The position numbers and the translations under genes are program-made. Shown here piece after piece: positions 1 to 9,706 of a stretch of DNA of 64,000 bases. The first letter of the stretch is position 1. Each line of letters begins with the position of its first letter. Source of the stretch: an uncultured Bacteroidota bacterium (GTDB lineage: Bacteria > Bacteroidota > Bacteroidia > Chitinophagales > LD1); NCBI GenBank assembly GCA_903919075.1, contig CAIXGR010000018.1, positions 19,751 to 83,750 of the forward strand. The letters are read 5' to 3'. The notes beneath the pieces are model-generated. The model made no database searches. It saw only the letters and a list, made by a program, of their open reading frames with translations, and was not told the origin of the DNA.

Positions 1-180
1 AATTTTGAAGATTTTACCTTCGTCAATAGGGATATGAAAGTCTATTTTAAATGGTTGGTTAGCTTTTACGGATTTTGGCGCTATAACTTTGACTTGAGCG
101 ACTGAATTTTCTGCAAAACCGCCGACAAAAAAATATAGTATAATAAATAAAATTTGCCTGGAATGAAATCTCAATCGCAT
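1..180 (-). CDS. N-terminal fragment of a secreted protein, possibly BatD-like (partial)
   Basis: The first 60 codons of a gene that runs off the left edge of the window. The ATG is preceded directly by an in-frame TGA, so the start is well fixed. Residues 1-29 look like a signal peptide: basic RLRFHSR, a hydrophobic LFIILYFFVGGF core, and a likely cleavage near SVAQ. The mature start, VKVIAPKSVKANQPFKIDF, resembles the first beta-strand of BatD/oxygen-tolerance and related Ig-like periplasmic proteins of Bacteroidota. That family call is only an impression from about 30 residues. Seen: the open frame and signal peptide. Inferred: export. Confidence 0.6.
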   Translation of the reverse strand, partial: MRLRFHSRQILFIILYFFVGGFAENSVAQVKVIAPKSVKANQPFKIDFHIPIDEGKIFKI

Positions 181-233
181 TCAACAAATATATATTATTT
201 GAAGTTTATCAGGATTATAGAAGCTGTAATAAG

Positions 234-247
234 TCCCCTTTAGGGGA
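234..247. terminator. short GC hairpin downstream of ffh
   Basis: TCCCC and GGGGA form a 5-bp stem with a 4-nt loop, 14 bases beyond the ffh stop codon. It lacks a clean U-run on the minus strand, so it could be a weak terminator or one of the small C/G-run intergenic repeats seen in Bacteroidota genomes. Confidence 0.3.
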
Positions 248-260
248 TTTAGGGGTGTGG

Positions 261-1589
261 TTATCTACCCGGTATCCCCTTAATCATCCTACCTGCTGTA
301 CTCATCTTTTGCATACTCTTCATCATCTTTTTCATTTCATCAAATTGTTTAATGAATTGATTCACCTCCTGTATACTATTGCCGCTGCCTTTTGCAAGGC
401 GTAGTTTGCGTTTGCCGTCTAATATCTCTGGGTTGCTTCTTTCGGCTGGGGTCATTGAAAGAATGATGGCTTCAATCTTTTTGAAAGAATCGTCGTTAAC
501 ATCTACGTCTTTTATGGCTTTGCCCATACCGGGTATCATGCCCAATAAATCTTTAACGTTGCCCATCTTTTTTATCTGAGCCAGTTGGGTTAAAAAGTCG
601 TTAAAGTCGAATTGGTTTTTACGGATTTTAGCTTCAAGCTCTTTGGCTTTCTTCTCATCGTATTGTTCCTGCGCTTTTTCAACGAAGGAAACAATATCGC
701 CCATGCCCAAAATACGAGAGGCCATTCTATCCGGAAAGAACACTTCAAGTGTATCAACCTTTTCACCGGTTGAGACAAATTTAATGGGCTTGCCTACGGT
801 ATAAGTTACTGTTAATGCTGCACCGCCTTTAGTATCGCCATCCAATTTGGTTAATACTACGCCGTCAAAATTTAAACGGTCGTTAAAAGCTTTGGCGGTG
901 TTTACAGCATCCTGGCCGGTCATTGAATCCACAACAAAAAGAACTTCATCGGGCTTGGTTTTAGCTTTAACCGCCGCAATTTCATTCATCATTTCTTCAT
1001 CTACTGCAAGGCGGCCGGCAGTATCTATAATCACGCAATCCAAACCTAAAGATTTGGCGTGTGCAATTCCATTCAAAGCAATTTGAACCGGGTCTTTACT
1101 TTCTTTTTCGTGATAAACAGGTATATCAATTTTTTCGCCAAGCACTATCAACTGGTCAATAGCCGCAGGGCGGTATACATCGCCTGCCACCATTAGCGGA
1201 CGTTTAAACTTTTTTGTTTTAAGCCAGTAAGCCAGTTTATGCGTAAAGGTTGTTTTACCTGAACCTTGCAAACCTGCTATTAAAATAACTGCCGGGTTGC
1301 CGGTAATATTAAAATCGGCCGCTTTGCCACCCATTAGTTGGGTTAGCTCATCGTTCATAATTTTAACCATTAACTGACCGGGCTGTAAGGCGGTTAATAC
1401 ATTTTCGCCCATGGCCTTTTCTTTTACCTTATCGGTAAATTCTTTGGCGGTTTTATAGCTTACATCGGCATCAACAAGCGCACGGCGCACTTCTTTAATG
1501 GTTTCGGCTACGTTTAGCTCGGTTAGCTTTCCCTGTCCTTTCAGCGTTTTAAACGCACCTTCTAACCGTTCCTGTAAGTTCTCAAACAT
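261..1589 (-). CDS. ffh: signal recognition particle protein Ffh (SRP54 GTPase)
   Basis: SRP54 homologue that binds signal peptides on the ribosome together with SRP RNA and docks with FtsY for co-translational membrane targeting. The 442 residues match the usual length. The N domain covers residues 1-95. The G domain carries P-loop GLQGSGKTT (106-114), DTAGR (189-193) and the TKLDGDTKGG segment (247-256). The C-terminal M domain, about 300-442, is methionine-rich, contains MIPGMGKAIK and RKLRLAKGSG, and ends in a basic Met-rich tail. The gene is transcribed away from the gap gene, 103 bp upstream, so it may have its own promoter. No oddities were seen. Confidence 0.97.
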   Translation of the reverse strand: MFENLQERLEGAFKTLKGQGKLTELNVAETIKEVRRALVDADVSYKTAKEFTDKVKEKAMGENVLTALQPGQLMVKIMNDELTQLMGGKAADFNITGNPAVILIAGLQGSGKTTFTHKLAYWLKTKKFKRPLMVAGDVYRPAAIDQLIVLGEKIDIPVYHEKESKDPVQIALNGIAHAKSLGLDCVIIDTAGRLAVDEEMMNEIAAVKAKTKPDEVLFVVDSMTGQDAVNTAKAFNDRLNFDGVVLTKLDGDTKGGAALTVTYTVGKPIKFVSTGEKVDTLEVFFPDRMASRILGMGDIVSFVEKAQEQYDEKKAKELEAKIRKNQFDFNDFLTQLAQIKKMGNVKDLLGMIPGMGKAIKDVDVNDDSFKKIEAIILSMTPAERSNPEILDGKRKLRLAKGSGNSIQEVNQFIKQFDEMKKMMKSMQKMSTAGRMIKGIPGR

Positions 1590-1692
1590 TGCTCTGTATT
1601 TATTGAATTAAATAACCTATCCCTTTCGGGACGGCAAAAGTAATATAGATGGGCAATTTTTTGTTATGAAATGCTGTAAAACGCGGAGGAAT

Positions 1693-3141
1693 TTAGTAAT
1701 AAATCAACCTCCTAACCCCGGCCAAATGCTTAGCCAGGCGTATAACCTGACAGGTATAGCCATATTCGTTATCGTACCAGGCATACACAACTATATGCTT
1801 ACCGTCTTCCGATACAATAGTGGCTTTACTATCAATTTCGCAGGCATGTGAGTTTCCTACTACATCGCTCGATACTAATTCGTCTGAAGTTGAAAAATCA
1901 ATTTGCTCAACTAATTCGCCATATAGTGAAGCGTTCAGCAGGCTTTTATTTACTTCTTCAACGGTAGTTTTTTTCTTTACCTCTAACGAAAGAATAGCTA
2001 AGGAAACATTCGGCACCGGCACCCGCACTGCATTAGAGGTAAGCTTGCCCAACATGTTAGGGAAAATTTTGGTTACAGCCTTACCGGCACCGGTTTCGGT
2101 AATAACCATGTTTACCGGTGCGCCTCTGCCACGGCGTGCTTTTTTGTGGTAGTTGTCAAGCAGGTTCTGATCATTAGTATAGGCGTGTACGGTTTCTATG
2201 TGTCCTTTTTCAATGCCCAGTGTTTTTTCAATTACCTGTATTACCGGAACAATAGCATTTGTGGTGCATGATGCAGCCGAGAAAATTTTTGATTTCCCGT
2301 TACCGTAACTATCATGATTAACCCCATAAACTATATTCGGAATATCGCCTTTACCGGGTGCAGTAAGCAATACCGTATCGGCGCCTTTGGCTTTAAGGTG
2401 TTCGCCTAATCCTTTTTCATCGCGCCATGCACCGGTGTTATCAATAATAATAGCATTGTTAATGCCATAAGCGGTATAATCAATCTCAGATGGAGATTTA
2501 GCGCTTAGCATATCAACCGTATGCCCGTTTATAAGTATGGCTGAGTTTTGCTTATCGGCTTTAACAATACCTGCAAAGCGCCCATGAATAGAATCTTTAC
2601 GTAAAAGGCTGGCACGTTTTTCTAAATCATCGGCAGCATGTTCGCGGGTTACAATACCTTTTAACCGCAATTGGTGGCCACTGCCTGCGTGTTCAATTAA
2701 AATACGTGCAGCTAATCTTCCTATTCGCCCAAAGCCATACAAAACTACATCGCGTGGCTTTAAAACTTTCTTATCAACCCCAATAAAGTCTTTTAGTTTG
2801 TTGGCAACAAAAGCATCGTAATTGCTTCCCCCGCTACCTTCCTGCTGCCACTCATGGGCTAATCTTCCTAAATCTATACGCGAAGGGGCAAGGTCAAGCT
2901 TGGCAATAGACCGAACTAAGTTTACTGTTGTTTGAAGTTCTATAGGCAACCCAGCAAACTTCATCACATAGTCGTGGTCGTGAATAATAGAGCTTATCTT
3001 TTTATCAAACAATTTCCGGCGGAATAGCACCAATTCAACCGATTTTTCGAGCTGTAACTGGCTGCCTGTGGTTAATAATTCAAGGGCAAGCTTTTCGCTG
3101 TTTATCCATTGATTCAACTCCTTTTCATAGTTTACAGACAT
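1693..3141 (-). CDS. gap: glyceraldehyde-3-phosphate dehydrogenase, long form
   Basis: GAPDH catalysing the NAD(P)-dependent oxidation and phosphorylation of glyceraldehyde 3-phosphate in central carbon metabolism. The Rossmann motif GFGRIGRLAARIL is at 136-148 and the catalytic motif SCTTN has Cys292. About 130 residues precede the Rossmann fold; classical GAPDH is roughly 335 residues and starts there. This extra helical N-terminal region, rich in Leu, Lys and Glu, is typical of a roughly 480-residue GAPDH type I associate with Bacteroidota. Cofactor preference and direction (glycolytic or gluconeogenic) cannot be read from the sequence. The gene stands between rpoD and ffh on the same strand, with 100-180 bp gaps on either side. 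Confidence 0.93.
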   Translation of the reverse strand: MSVNYEKELNQWINSEKLALELLTTGSQLQLEKSVELVLFRRKLFDKKISSIIHDHDYVMKFAGLPIELQTTVNLVRSIAKLDLAPSRIDLGRLAHEWQQEGSGGSNYDAFVANKLKDFIGVDKKVLKPRDVVLYGFGRIGRLAARILIEHAGSGHQLRLKGIVTREHAADDLEKRASLLRKDSIHGRFAGIVKADKQNSAILINGHTVDMLSAKSPSEIDYTAYGINNAIIIDNTGAWRDEKGLGEHLKAKGADTVLLTAPGKGDIPNIVYGVNHDSYGNGKSKIFSAASCTTNAIVPVIQVIEKTLGIEKGHIETVHAYTNDQNLLDNYHKKARRGRGAPVNMVITETGAGKAVTKIFPNMLGKLTSNAVRVPVPNVSLAILSLEVKKKTTVEEVNKSLLNASLYGELVEQIDFSTSDELVSSDVVGNSHACEIDSKATIVSEDGKHIVVYAWYDNEYGYTCQVIRLAKHLAGVRRLIYY

Positions 3142-3251
3142 GGGATACCGTTTTATGTTTTAAAAAGAGGGTACGAAGATGCGAAAGATTTTCAATTGAA
3201 AGGAATGACGAATGTCAATAACCCCGGCGAAATTTTCGCAATACTGGGGAG

Positions 3252-3321
3252 ATATAAAAGGTGAAAGGTCGAAAGTGAAGATCTATTGATTCTTTCACTT
3301 TCGACCTTTCATCTTTTATAT
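3252..3321 (-). terminator. 28-bp imperfect inverted repeat after rpoD
   Basis: The arms 3252-3279 and 3294-3321 are complementary over 28 bases with a single mismatch, separated by 14 nt. The repeat begins 2 bases after the rpoD stop codon. The distal arm is rich in A and T but has no long U-run. The most likely role is transcription end or mRNA 3' protection for rpoD. Similar long hairpins follow the bacilliredoxin gene (13861-13935) and the second plug-domain gene (29745-29810). Confidence 0.6.
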
Positions 3322-3323
3322 GA

Positions 3324-4193
3324 TTAATATCCTAGATAATCTTTTAAAAGCTTGCAGCGGTTGGTGGTTTTTAATCTTACAAGGGCTTTATCTTTTATTT
3401 GGCGAACCCTTTCGCGGGTTAGGTCGAATTTCATGCCAATGTCCTCCAAACTCATAGGATGAGGGAGCCCGATACCGAAGTATAATTTAAGAACCTCAGA
3501 TTGCTTTTGAGTAAGTGTTGATAAAGACCTGTCAATTTCATTTCTTAACGATTCGCGGTAACTTACGTGGTCATCCGCCTGTTCGGCATTGGGGTTTATA
3601 ATTACATCTAAAAGGGAATTTTCCTCGCCGGCTGCAAAAGGTGCATCAACCGAAACATGTCTACCGGCTGCGCCCAATGCAGCGCGCACTTCATCTATCT
3701 CCACATTTAATAGTGTAGCCAATTCTTCGGGTGCGGGTTCGCGTTCAAATTCTTGTTCAAGTTGTGCAAATGCTTTATTAATTTTATTTAATGAGCCTAC
3801 TTTATTTAAAGGCAAACGAACAATGCGCGATTGCTCGGCTAGTGCTTGTAAAATTGATTGGCGAATCCACCAGACAGCATATGAAATAAATTTAAATCCG
3901 CGTGTTTCATCAAATCTTTCAGCGGCTTTAATCAGGCCCAAGTTGCCTTCATTAATTAAGTCGGGTAGGGTTAAACCTTGGTTTTGGTATTGTTTTGCTA
4001 CTGATACCACAAAACGAAGATTGGCTTTGGTAAGTTTTTCGAGGGCCAGCGCATCGCCCTGTTTTATTCTTTTTGTAAGTATAACTTCTTCTTCGGCAGT
4101 GATCAGGTCAACTTTGCCGATTTCCTGCAGATATCTTTCCAATGAATCGCTCTCACGATTCGTGATGCTTTTGGTGATCTTAAGTTGGCGCAT
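3324..4193 (-). CDS. rpoD: primary RNA polymerase sigma factor (sigma-70 family)
   Basis: Housekeeping sigma factor of the short Bacteroidota type: 289 residues with no region 1.1. Region 1.2 (about 17-48) contains [15 protein letters not shown]. Region 2 (about 55-125) contains [12 protein letters not shown] and [14 protein letters not shown] for core binding, -10 recognition and melting. Region 3 follows, and region 4 (about 225-285) has the [23 protein letters not shown]. This factor is expected to read the TTG-N20-TAnnTTnG promoters found throughout the window. Start [18 protein letters not shown] is the family start. A strong hairpin follows the stop. Confidence 0.97.
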   Translation of the reverse strand: MRQLKITKSITNRESDSLERYLQEIGKVDLITAEEEVILTKRIKQGDALALEKLTKANLRFVVSVAKQYQNQGLTLPDLINEGNLGLIKAAERFDETRGFKFISYAVWWIRQSILQALAEQSRIVRLPLNKVGSLNKINKAFAQLEQEFEREPAPEELATLLNVEIDEVRAALGAAGRHVSVDAPFAAGEENSLLDVIINPNAEQADDHVSYRESLRNEIDRSLSTLTQKQSEVLKLYFGIGLPHPMSLEDIGMKFDLTRERVRQIKDKALVRLKTTNRCKLLKDYLGY

Positions 4194-4312
4194 AGGCTGG
4201 GGTTAGAGTTGTTTCGTTAGTGTGTAATTTTTTACTAAGTAAATAAAATTTTCAGAATTTTAAAAATGTTATCGCATATAAAAAAATAATTATTTGGCAA
4301 TAAGGAAGGAGC

Positions 4313-6697
4313 TTAAAAAGGGTATCCAATAGCTAACTGAAGCTGCCCGTTTTTAAAGGCTGTTCCATTTTTAAATTGCCAGCGTTCGCCCTGCAATCTA
4401 CGCGGATCCCGGAGAGGGAACCCATAATCGAAACGTACTACAAAATAGTTAAAATCAAGGCGTATTCCGGCACCCGCATCAACCGCAATTTGCGATAAAA
4501 ATGTGCTTATATCAAAGTTGCCATTCGGTAGGGCAGCATCTTTTCTAAGTGTCCAAACGTTGCCAGCGTCGGCAAATACAGCACCTTTAAGCCAGCGGTA
4601 TATATCAAAGCGAATTTCGGCATTGGCCTCTAATTTTATATCACCTGTTTGATCAAAAAAACCTACGGCAGTTTTTTTAGGCCCACTTGCAGGATTGTAA
4701 ACCAAGGTATCTACATAGCCACCCGGGCCAATTTCTCGAATTGAAAAGCCACGCAAACTGTTTGGGCCACCTGCATAAAATTGTTTAATAAACGGCAGCG
4801 CCACACTATTGCCATATGGTACACCAATACCTCCGTAGGTGCGTATAGCAAACAAGCTATGATTATTAATGTGAATGAAATTTCTCCAATCCGCCTCTAG
4901 CCTAAAAAACTGTGCGAAAGGTTGGCCGGCGATAAGGAAAGATGAATCATTTGCATCCTTTGTAGATGCGGCCTTAAAAAGTCCATCCATTAAATTGCCA
5001 GCGGTTTCGGCGCTAACGCGCAAGTACATGTATTTACGGTCGGCATTGCTTTTTTGATTATTGTATGTAAATGTGTAATTAGGCCCTATTATAATTTGCT
5101 CTTGAAAACTACTTTTTAATAATGGATTTTGGTTAAGCCGACGGGTAAATTCGTCTCCGGTTTTTGGCAATAAGTAAAAATCAACAGCGACTGGGTTTAA
5201 AAGATGATGCTGCGATGTACCTTTGTTCCATTCATATCCAAACGAGGCATTGAAGTTATGCAGTTGGTAAAGGAAAACTACATTACCCAATATATCAAAA
5301 TCATACCGGTGGTCGAAAGTATAGCTCACACTCACCCTGGTTTTAGGATTTGCGTTAGGAGAAAATATTTTTGCTCTAAAGGGTATTAGAAATTTATTAA
5401 GGTAATAGGTTAGCCCTATTGAGGTGTTAACATCCATAAGCTGCACCTTGGCCTTTTCGCCTTGGGGTTTACTGAAGCGCACTTGTACACCCGATGAGCC
5501 GTTAATAATAAGTTGATCGGCCCCCTTGGTAAGATTTTTATTCACGTAAGTAAGTGAACCTGCAGTGCCAAACAAACCTTCGTCAGAAACATTCACTTCA
5601 AGATTGCCTGTCCATGATTGTTTCTTACCTGGGGTAAGCTGAATAACACAATCCAAGTAATTCCCATTACGGTCTTTTGCTTTTGAATAATCAAGGCTAA
5701 TAAACTTAAAAGTGCCAAGCTGCGATAAGTGATTAATGGTTCGCAACTCATCTTCCTTTGAATACAGTGAATCTTTTTTAAGAAAAATAGCATTTAATAA
5801 CACCTTCGTTCTAAATTTCATTTTCCGGTAAAGTATCTTGTATTCGCCTGAGGTAATTGTATCTCTTTTTGCAGAATCACCTACGCCTTCAATCGAATAA
5901 TCGGTAATAACGTAAATGTTATTTAACCAGTACTGCTGGTGCTCAGGCATATCATTGGGCGGAAGTATCTTTATTTTAATATTAACTAACTTCTCATCTG
6001 AAATTGTGTCCAGGTCGAAGGCCACATATTCACGGCTAAACGTAAAATACCCGCTGTTTCGCAGTATGGTTTCAATTCTTTCGCGTTCATTTTTCAAGTT
6101 GGTAACATCAAAGCCTTCGCCTTTATGAAGAAAGGTGTTTTCCCTACGTTCGCGTACAATCGAATCGCAGTTGGTATGTGCCTTTGGTAATTCTATTTCA
6201 CCCACTTTCCACCGGGTGCCGGGATTTACAAAAAAGGTAATAGTAGTTTTTTTGTTTTTTGTAACTACGGTATCGCTAACTTTTGCGTAAAGAAATCCAA
6301 AATTGAAAAGATAATTCTCCATCTGGCCCCGGCTCTTATCAACTCCCAAAGTATCGTAAATAACGGGTGCTTCACCCACCTTATCCATTATCCATTGTTT
6401 AAACTTGGTAAGCTTGTGTTTTGCAGCCGAAGTTTTAGCTGAATGGTACAAATCCATGCGCAATGGCCAAAAACCAAATAACCTAATATTGGGTTTCTGA
6501 GAAGCAATGTTGGGCAAATCAGCCTTCATTTTATTCTTCTCCGCACTCTTTACATTGGTAAGTATTACTATTTTATTTTTTACCAAAAGACTTTGCCCTT
6601 CAGGCAAGCTTTTAGCCACTTTGCACGAGGGTAAAAAACATGCAACGCAGAAAACGGATGAGAACAGTAGGAATATGGTTCTTAAGCTTCTCTGCAT
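4313..6697 (-). CDS. tamL: TamL-like outer membrane lipoprotein (BamA/TamA, Omp85 family)
   Basis: 794-residue Omp85-family protein. The N-terminus is a lipoprotein signal with lipobox LPSC (Cys25), which fits TamL, the lipidated TamA of Bacteroidota. POTRA-like segments fill roughly residues 90-370; the last third is a 16-stranded-barrel-type region with the signature GGPNSLRGFSIREIGPGG and a C-terminal strand ending in F (QLQLAIGYPF). The probable role is insertion or assembly of outer-membrane proteins, classically with TamB, but no tamB gene is adjacent here. It is divergently transcribed from an RNA methyltransferase gene. BamA itself is less likely because of the lipobox. Confidence 0.88.
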   Translation of the reverse strand: MQRSLRTIFLLFSSVFCVACFLPSCKVAKSLPEGQSLLVKNKIVILTNVKSAEKNKMKADLPNIASQKPNIRLFGFWPLRMDLYHSAKTSAAKHKLTKFKQWIMDKVGEAPVIYDTLGVDKSRGQMENYLFNFGFLYAKVSDTVVTKNKKTTITFFVNPGTRWKVGEIELPKAHTNCDSIVRERRENTFLHKGEGFDVTNLKNERERIETILRNSGYFTFSREYVAFDLDTISDEKLVNIKIKILPPNDMPEHQQYWLNNIYVITDYSIEGVGDSAKRDTITSGEYKILYRKMKFRTKVLLNAIFLKKDSLYSKEDELRTINHLSQLGTFKFISLDYSKAKDRNGNYLDCVIQLTPGKKQSWTGNLEVNVSDEGLFGTAGSLTYVNKNLTKGADQLIINGSSGVQVRFSKPQGEKAKVQLMDVNTSIGLTYYLNKFLIPFRAKIFSPNANPKTRVSVSYTFDHRYDFDILGNVVFLYQLHNFNASFGYEWNKGTSQHHLLNPVAVDFYLLPKTGDEFTRRLNQNPLLKSSFQEQIIIGPNYTFTYNNQKSNADRKYMYLRVSAETAGNLMDGLFKAASTKDANDSSFLIAGQPFAQFFRLEADWRNFIHINNHSLFAIRTYGGIGVPYGNSVALPFIKQFYAGGPNSLRGFSIREIGPGGYVDTLVYNPASGPKKTAVGFFDQTGDIKLEANAEIRFDIYRWLKGAVFADAGNVWTLRKDAALPNGNFDISTFLSQIAVDAGAGIRLDFNYFVVRFDYGFPLRDPRRLQGERWQFKNGTAFKNGQLQLAIGYPF

Positions 6698-6835
6698 TAC
6701 TTTTTTAATACTTTATTTATAATTTACTGTTTGCCGCGCTTAATAAAATTAATTTTTCAGAAACAGGCCGGGCATTCGTATACTTGTGTTCCAAATATAA
6801 TCGGTAATACAAGAAAACTAACGAATTTAAGCATC

Positions 6836-7579
6836 ATGTTATCCAAACAGCAACTCAGTTTTGTGCGCTCTATACACCAAAAAAAATTCCGCCAAATGTA
6901 TGGCAAATTTTTGGTTGAAGGCGATAAACTCGTTCGCGAACTGTTGCAATCTTCATTCAAAGTTGATGCCATTTTTAAACTTAAAGACTGGAATGCAGAT
7001 TTTGAAGGGAAAAATGCTGATGTTTTTGAAGTTTCGGAAGACGAATTAAGAAAAATTTCAACTCATGAATCCCCTAATCGGGTTGTTGCAGTTGCTGAAA
7101 TACCAGATTATAAATCCCAAATATCAACCTCCAAATTGGAAGAGGGGCTTTATGTAGTGTGCGATAATCTTAACGACCCAGGAAATGCTGGAGCAATTAT
7201 CAGAACTGCCGACTGGTTCGGAGTTAAGAAGGTGTTCTTTTCGGAAGATTCGGTAGATATATATAACCCAAAAGTAGTAAACGCCGCAAAGGGCTCACTT
7301 TTCAGATTAGAATGTATTTCGGTGAAGCTTGAAAGTTTGTTTGAATCTAACAGGCATCTTAAAGTATATGGCGCATTTATGGAGGGTGGAAATATTTACA
7401 AAATCAAGCTTGAGAAAAGTGCTTTTATATTAATTGGCAATGAGGCAAATGGTATTAGAGGCGAATTACTACCATTTATACAACATAAAATTGCTATTCC
7501 TTCATTTGGTGGGGCTGAGTCGCTAAATGCTGCTGTGGCTGCGGGGATTTTGATGAGTGAGTTTAAACGGAATCAATAA
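6836..7579 (+). CDS. SpoU/TrmH-family RNA 2'-O-methyltransferase
   Basis: SPOUT methyltransferase that probably methylates a ribose in rRNA or tRNA with S-adenosylmethionine. I chose the ATG giving MLSKQQLSFVRSIHQKK (247 residues), because the 35 upstream in-frame codons are not family-like. The N-terminal substrate-binding part has the FLVEGDKLVREL motif. SpoU motif 1 is NLNDPGNAGAIIRTADWFG (about 111-129), followed by LIGNEANGI and the SLNAAVAAGI motif that forms the trefoil knot. It lies head to head with tamL and converges on the mevalonate kinase gene 11 bp away. The exact substrate (RlmB-like or TsnR-like) is not resolved. Confidence 0.92.
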   Translation: MLSKQQLSFVRSIHQKKFRQMYGKFLVEGDKLVRELLQSSFKVDAIFKLKDWNADFEGKNADVFEVSEDELRKISTHESPNRVVAVAEIPDYKSQISTSKLEEGLYVVCDNLNDPGNAGAIIRTADWFGVKKVFFSEDSVDIYNPKVVNAAKGSLFRLECISVKLESLFESNRHLKVYGAFMEGGNIYKIKLEKSAFILIGNEANGIRGELLPFIQHKIAIPSFGGAESLNAAVAAGILMSEFKRNQ

Positions 7580-7590
7580 TCTGTTTCACC

Positions 7591-8520
7591 TTAGAATTTC
7601 ATCAATTCAATAATATCTAAACCGCCAAGCATAGGTGAGAGATCAGTATTTGTTTTAGCGAAACCAATTATAAACCCACCACCACCGGCGCCACAAATTT
7701 TAAAGTGGTATTCGTTATGCTTTAGCCCTTGTTGCCATGCCTCTTTAAATTTAGCAGGTATAAACTCAGGTAGAAGATCGAATTGAAGTTGGGAGATAAG
7801 TTTTACCGAATTCATTAGTTCGGCAGGTTTTCTTTTCATGAAACTCTCAATTGCTATATTGTTGGCAGGGATAAGCGATTTAGAAACTGTGTTCATGAAT
7901 TTTTGCTGATTGCATTTTTCAAGAAACAGATTTACAAACGGCGATGTTTTTCGCTCGATATGTGTGTTTAGTAAGAAAATCTGTAATGTGGTTTTATTGG
8001 CTTCTGGTAAATCAAAAGCTTCACTTACTTCGCCATCTTTTATTAAAACAGATTTTGCCAGATAGCAAACTATCGGGTCGAGCCCTGAGCTTTTACCGTG
8101 GAAATAACATTCAACTTCGGCTAATTCTTTTTTTAGTTCGGTAATGTTTACGTTCTTCTTTTTGTTTTTCCAGTATTGATGATATAAGGCGGCAACCAGG
8201 GCACCGGAGCTGCCTAAGCCATACCCTTGCGGAATGTTTGAATCGAAGTACAGCCCATTTTCTAAATCGCCTAATAATTGGTTGGTATCGTAAAGGGGGC
8301 CAAGTTTTGGATGGTGAATTATGTAATCAGCAATTTTTTGAAGCGATTGATTAGACTGCAAAATAGTTTTGTCGGAAGTATCAGCTGCAAACTTTAGCAT
8401 TCCATCGTAATGGTCGAACGGAACGGCAAGACCCATAGCACCTTTATTAATAATGTGCTCGCCAAACAAAAGAACTTTGGAGTGGAAAATCTTTTTCGAT
8501 AATTTATTTTTCACGGGCAA
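7591..8520 (-). CDS. mvk: mevalonate kinase (GHMP kinase family)
   Basis: Phosphorylates mevalonate to 5-phosphomevalonate in the mevalonate route to isopentenyl diphosphate. It is 309 residues long. LLFGEHIINKGAMGLAVP starts the GHMP fold. Phosphate-binding motif 2 is GYGLGSSGALV (99-109). SSGLDP with catalytic Asp148 is the mevalonate-kinase signature, and CGAGGGGF near residue 280 is motif 3. It is the last gene of a minus-strand run with diphosphomevalonate decarboxylase (51 bp upstream) and a third GHMP kinase. The context and the SGLDP motif make mevalonate kinase more likely than another GHMP member. Confidence 0.88.
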   Translation of the reverse strand: MPVKNKLSKKIFHSKVLLFGEHIINKGAMGLAVPFDHYDGMLKFAADTSDKTILQSNQSLQKIADYIIHHPKLGPLYDTNQLLGDLENGLYFDSNIPQGYGLGSSGALVAALYHQYWKNKKKNVNITELKKELAEVECYFHGKSSGLDPIVCYLAKSVLIKDGEVSEAFDLPEANKTTLQIFLLNTHIERKTSPFVNLFLEKCNQQKFMNTVSKSLIPANNIAIESFMKRKPAELMNSVKLISQLQFDLLPEFIPAKFKEAWQQGLKHNEYHFKICGAGGGGFIIGFAKTNTDLSPMLGGLDIIELMKF

Positions 8521-8571
8521 TGTAATATCTGGTTGATGCTATATGCAGAATGAAAAATATAGAAGAACTAT

Positions 8572-9624
8572 TTATTTTACTCTAAATGGGCCGCTGCCTA
8601 CATTGTCGTGAATCATTTTCCCCTGTTCGCAATGCTGTTCAAGTTGGCCATAAATAAAGTTATCTACCTTTCTTTTTATGGTGTTAGGATAAAGTAAATG
8701 TATGTTAGGCCCTGCATCTAAAGTGAAAAAAACAGGTAATTTTGTTTCTTCTCTAAACCGGCGTATCTTTTCTATCATGCTAAGTGTAGATGGTGCTAGT
8801 AGTATAAAAGAAGGAGAGGAGCACATCATTAAAGCATGAAGGGTCATTGCTTCTTCTTCTACAATCGTTCCGAATTTTTCTAAATCACCTTTTTTAAGTG
8901 CAGAAATTACACCGGCTAGGTTTTTATTAGCCTGCTCGTACCTTGTTTTTGCGTAAGGGTTTGTTTTCATTAACGAATGCCCAACACGACTTGAAACTTT
9001 TTTCTCTGCACTGCTGGCAATAAGTATAGTGTTCTGAAAAGTTTTAAAAACTTTATGAAGATTTTTTTCGAAAGGAATAGCGTGGTCGTCTGATGAGCCC
9101 TTAATGCCTCGTGCCTTACCCCACTCAGATAAATAAGGATACACCGAGCGTGCTGCGCTACCGGAGCCTAACCTTGAATAATGTGAAGCTTGCTGCCAAA
9201 ATTTATCCTTTGCTGTTTTTTTCTTATCCAATTGGTCTTGCAAATCGCACAAACAAATGGCAAGCGCACTCATGGCTGAAGCCGAAGAGGCAATGCCCGA
9301 TGAATGAGGGAAAGAATTAGTAGAATCAATTAGTAAGCCATATTGCTGCAATAGCGGAAAATCTTTTGCAACTGTGTCAAAAAATTTAAGCATCCTTAGT
9401 CTGAATGCCATATTCTCTTTACCATCAAAATAAAAACGCAATTCAACATCTTTTGATTTGCGTTCTTTTTCAAGTAGCGTCACAGTAGTTTCAGAATAGC
9501 AGTGTTCTAACGTAAAACTTATAGAGGGGTTTGCCGGTATTTGCATTCCACTCTTTTTGCCCCAATACTTTACCAGCGCAATGTTCGATGGGCTTCTCCA
9601 CGATACTTTCTTTATTTCTTTCAT
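8572..9624 (-). CDS. mvaD: diphosphomevalonate decarboxylase
   Basis: ATP-dependent decarboxylation of mevalonate diphosphate to isopentenyl diphosphate. It is 350 residues long. The N-terminal signature NIALVKYWGKK is at 14-24 and the nucleotide loop HSSGIASSASAMSALA at 107-122. The substrate-binding segment GSGSAARSVYPYLSEWGK is at 153-170, and the catalytic Asp lies in the C-terminal FTLDAGPNIHLLYP motif. All of these are diagnostic for this enzyme as opposed to mevalonate or phosphomevalonate kinases. It sits between mevalonate kinase and the GYDIA-type kinase, all on the minus strand, with gaps of 51 and 82 bp that allow co-transcription. Confidence 0.95.
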   Translation of the reverse strand: MKEIKKVSWRSPSNIALVKYWGKKSGMQIPANPSISFTLEHCYSETTVTLLEKERKSKDVELRFYFDGKENMAFRLRMLKFFDTVAKDFPLLQQYGLLIDSTNSFPHSSGIASSASAMSALAICLCDLQDQLDKKKTAKDKFWQQASHYSRLGSGSAARSVYPYLSEWGKARGIKGSSDDHAIPFEKNLHKVFKTFQNTILIASSAEKKVSSRVGHSLMKTNPYAKTRYEQANKNLAGVISALKKGDLEKFGTIVEEEAMTLHALMMCSSPSFILLAPSTLSMIEKIRRFREETKLPVFFTLDAGPNIHLLYPNTIKRKVDNFIYGQLEQHCEQGKMIHDNVGSGPFRVK

Positions 9625-9706
9625 TCTATTTTGTACTTAAATTTTGTTACAAAAATACAGGGCAAATAAAGCAAAACTTTAGCTTTTAATTAGTCCCAAA
9701 TCACAA

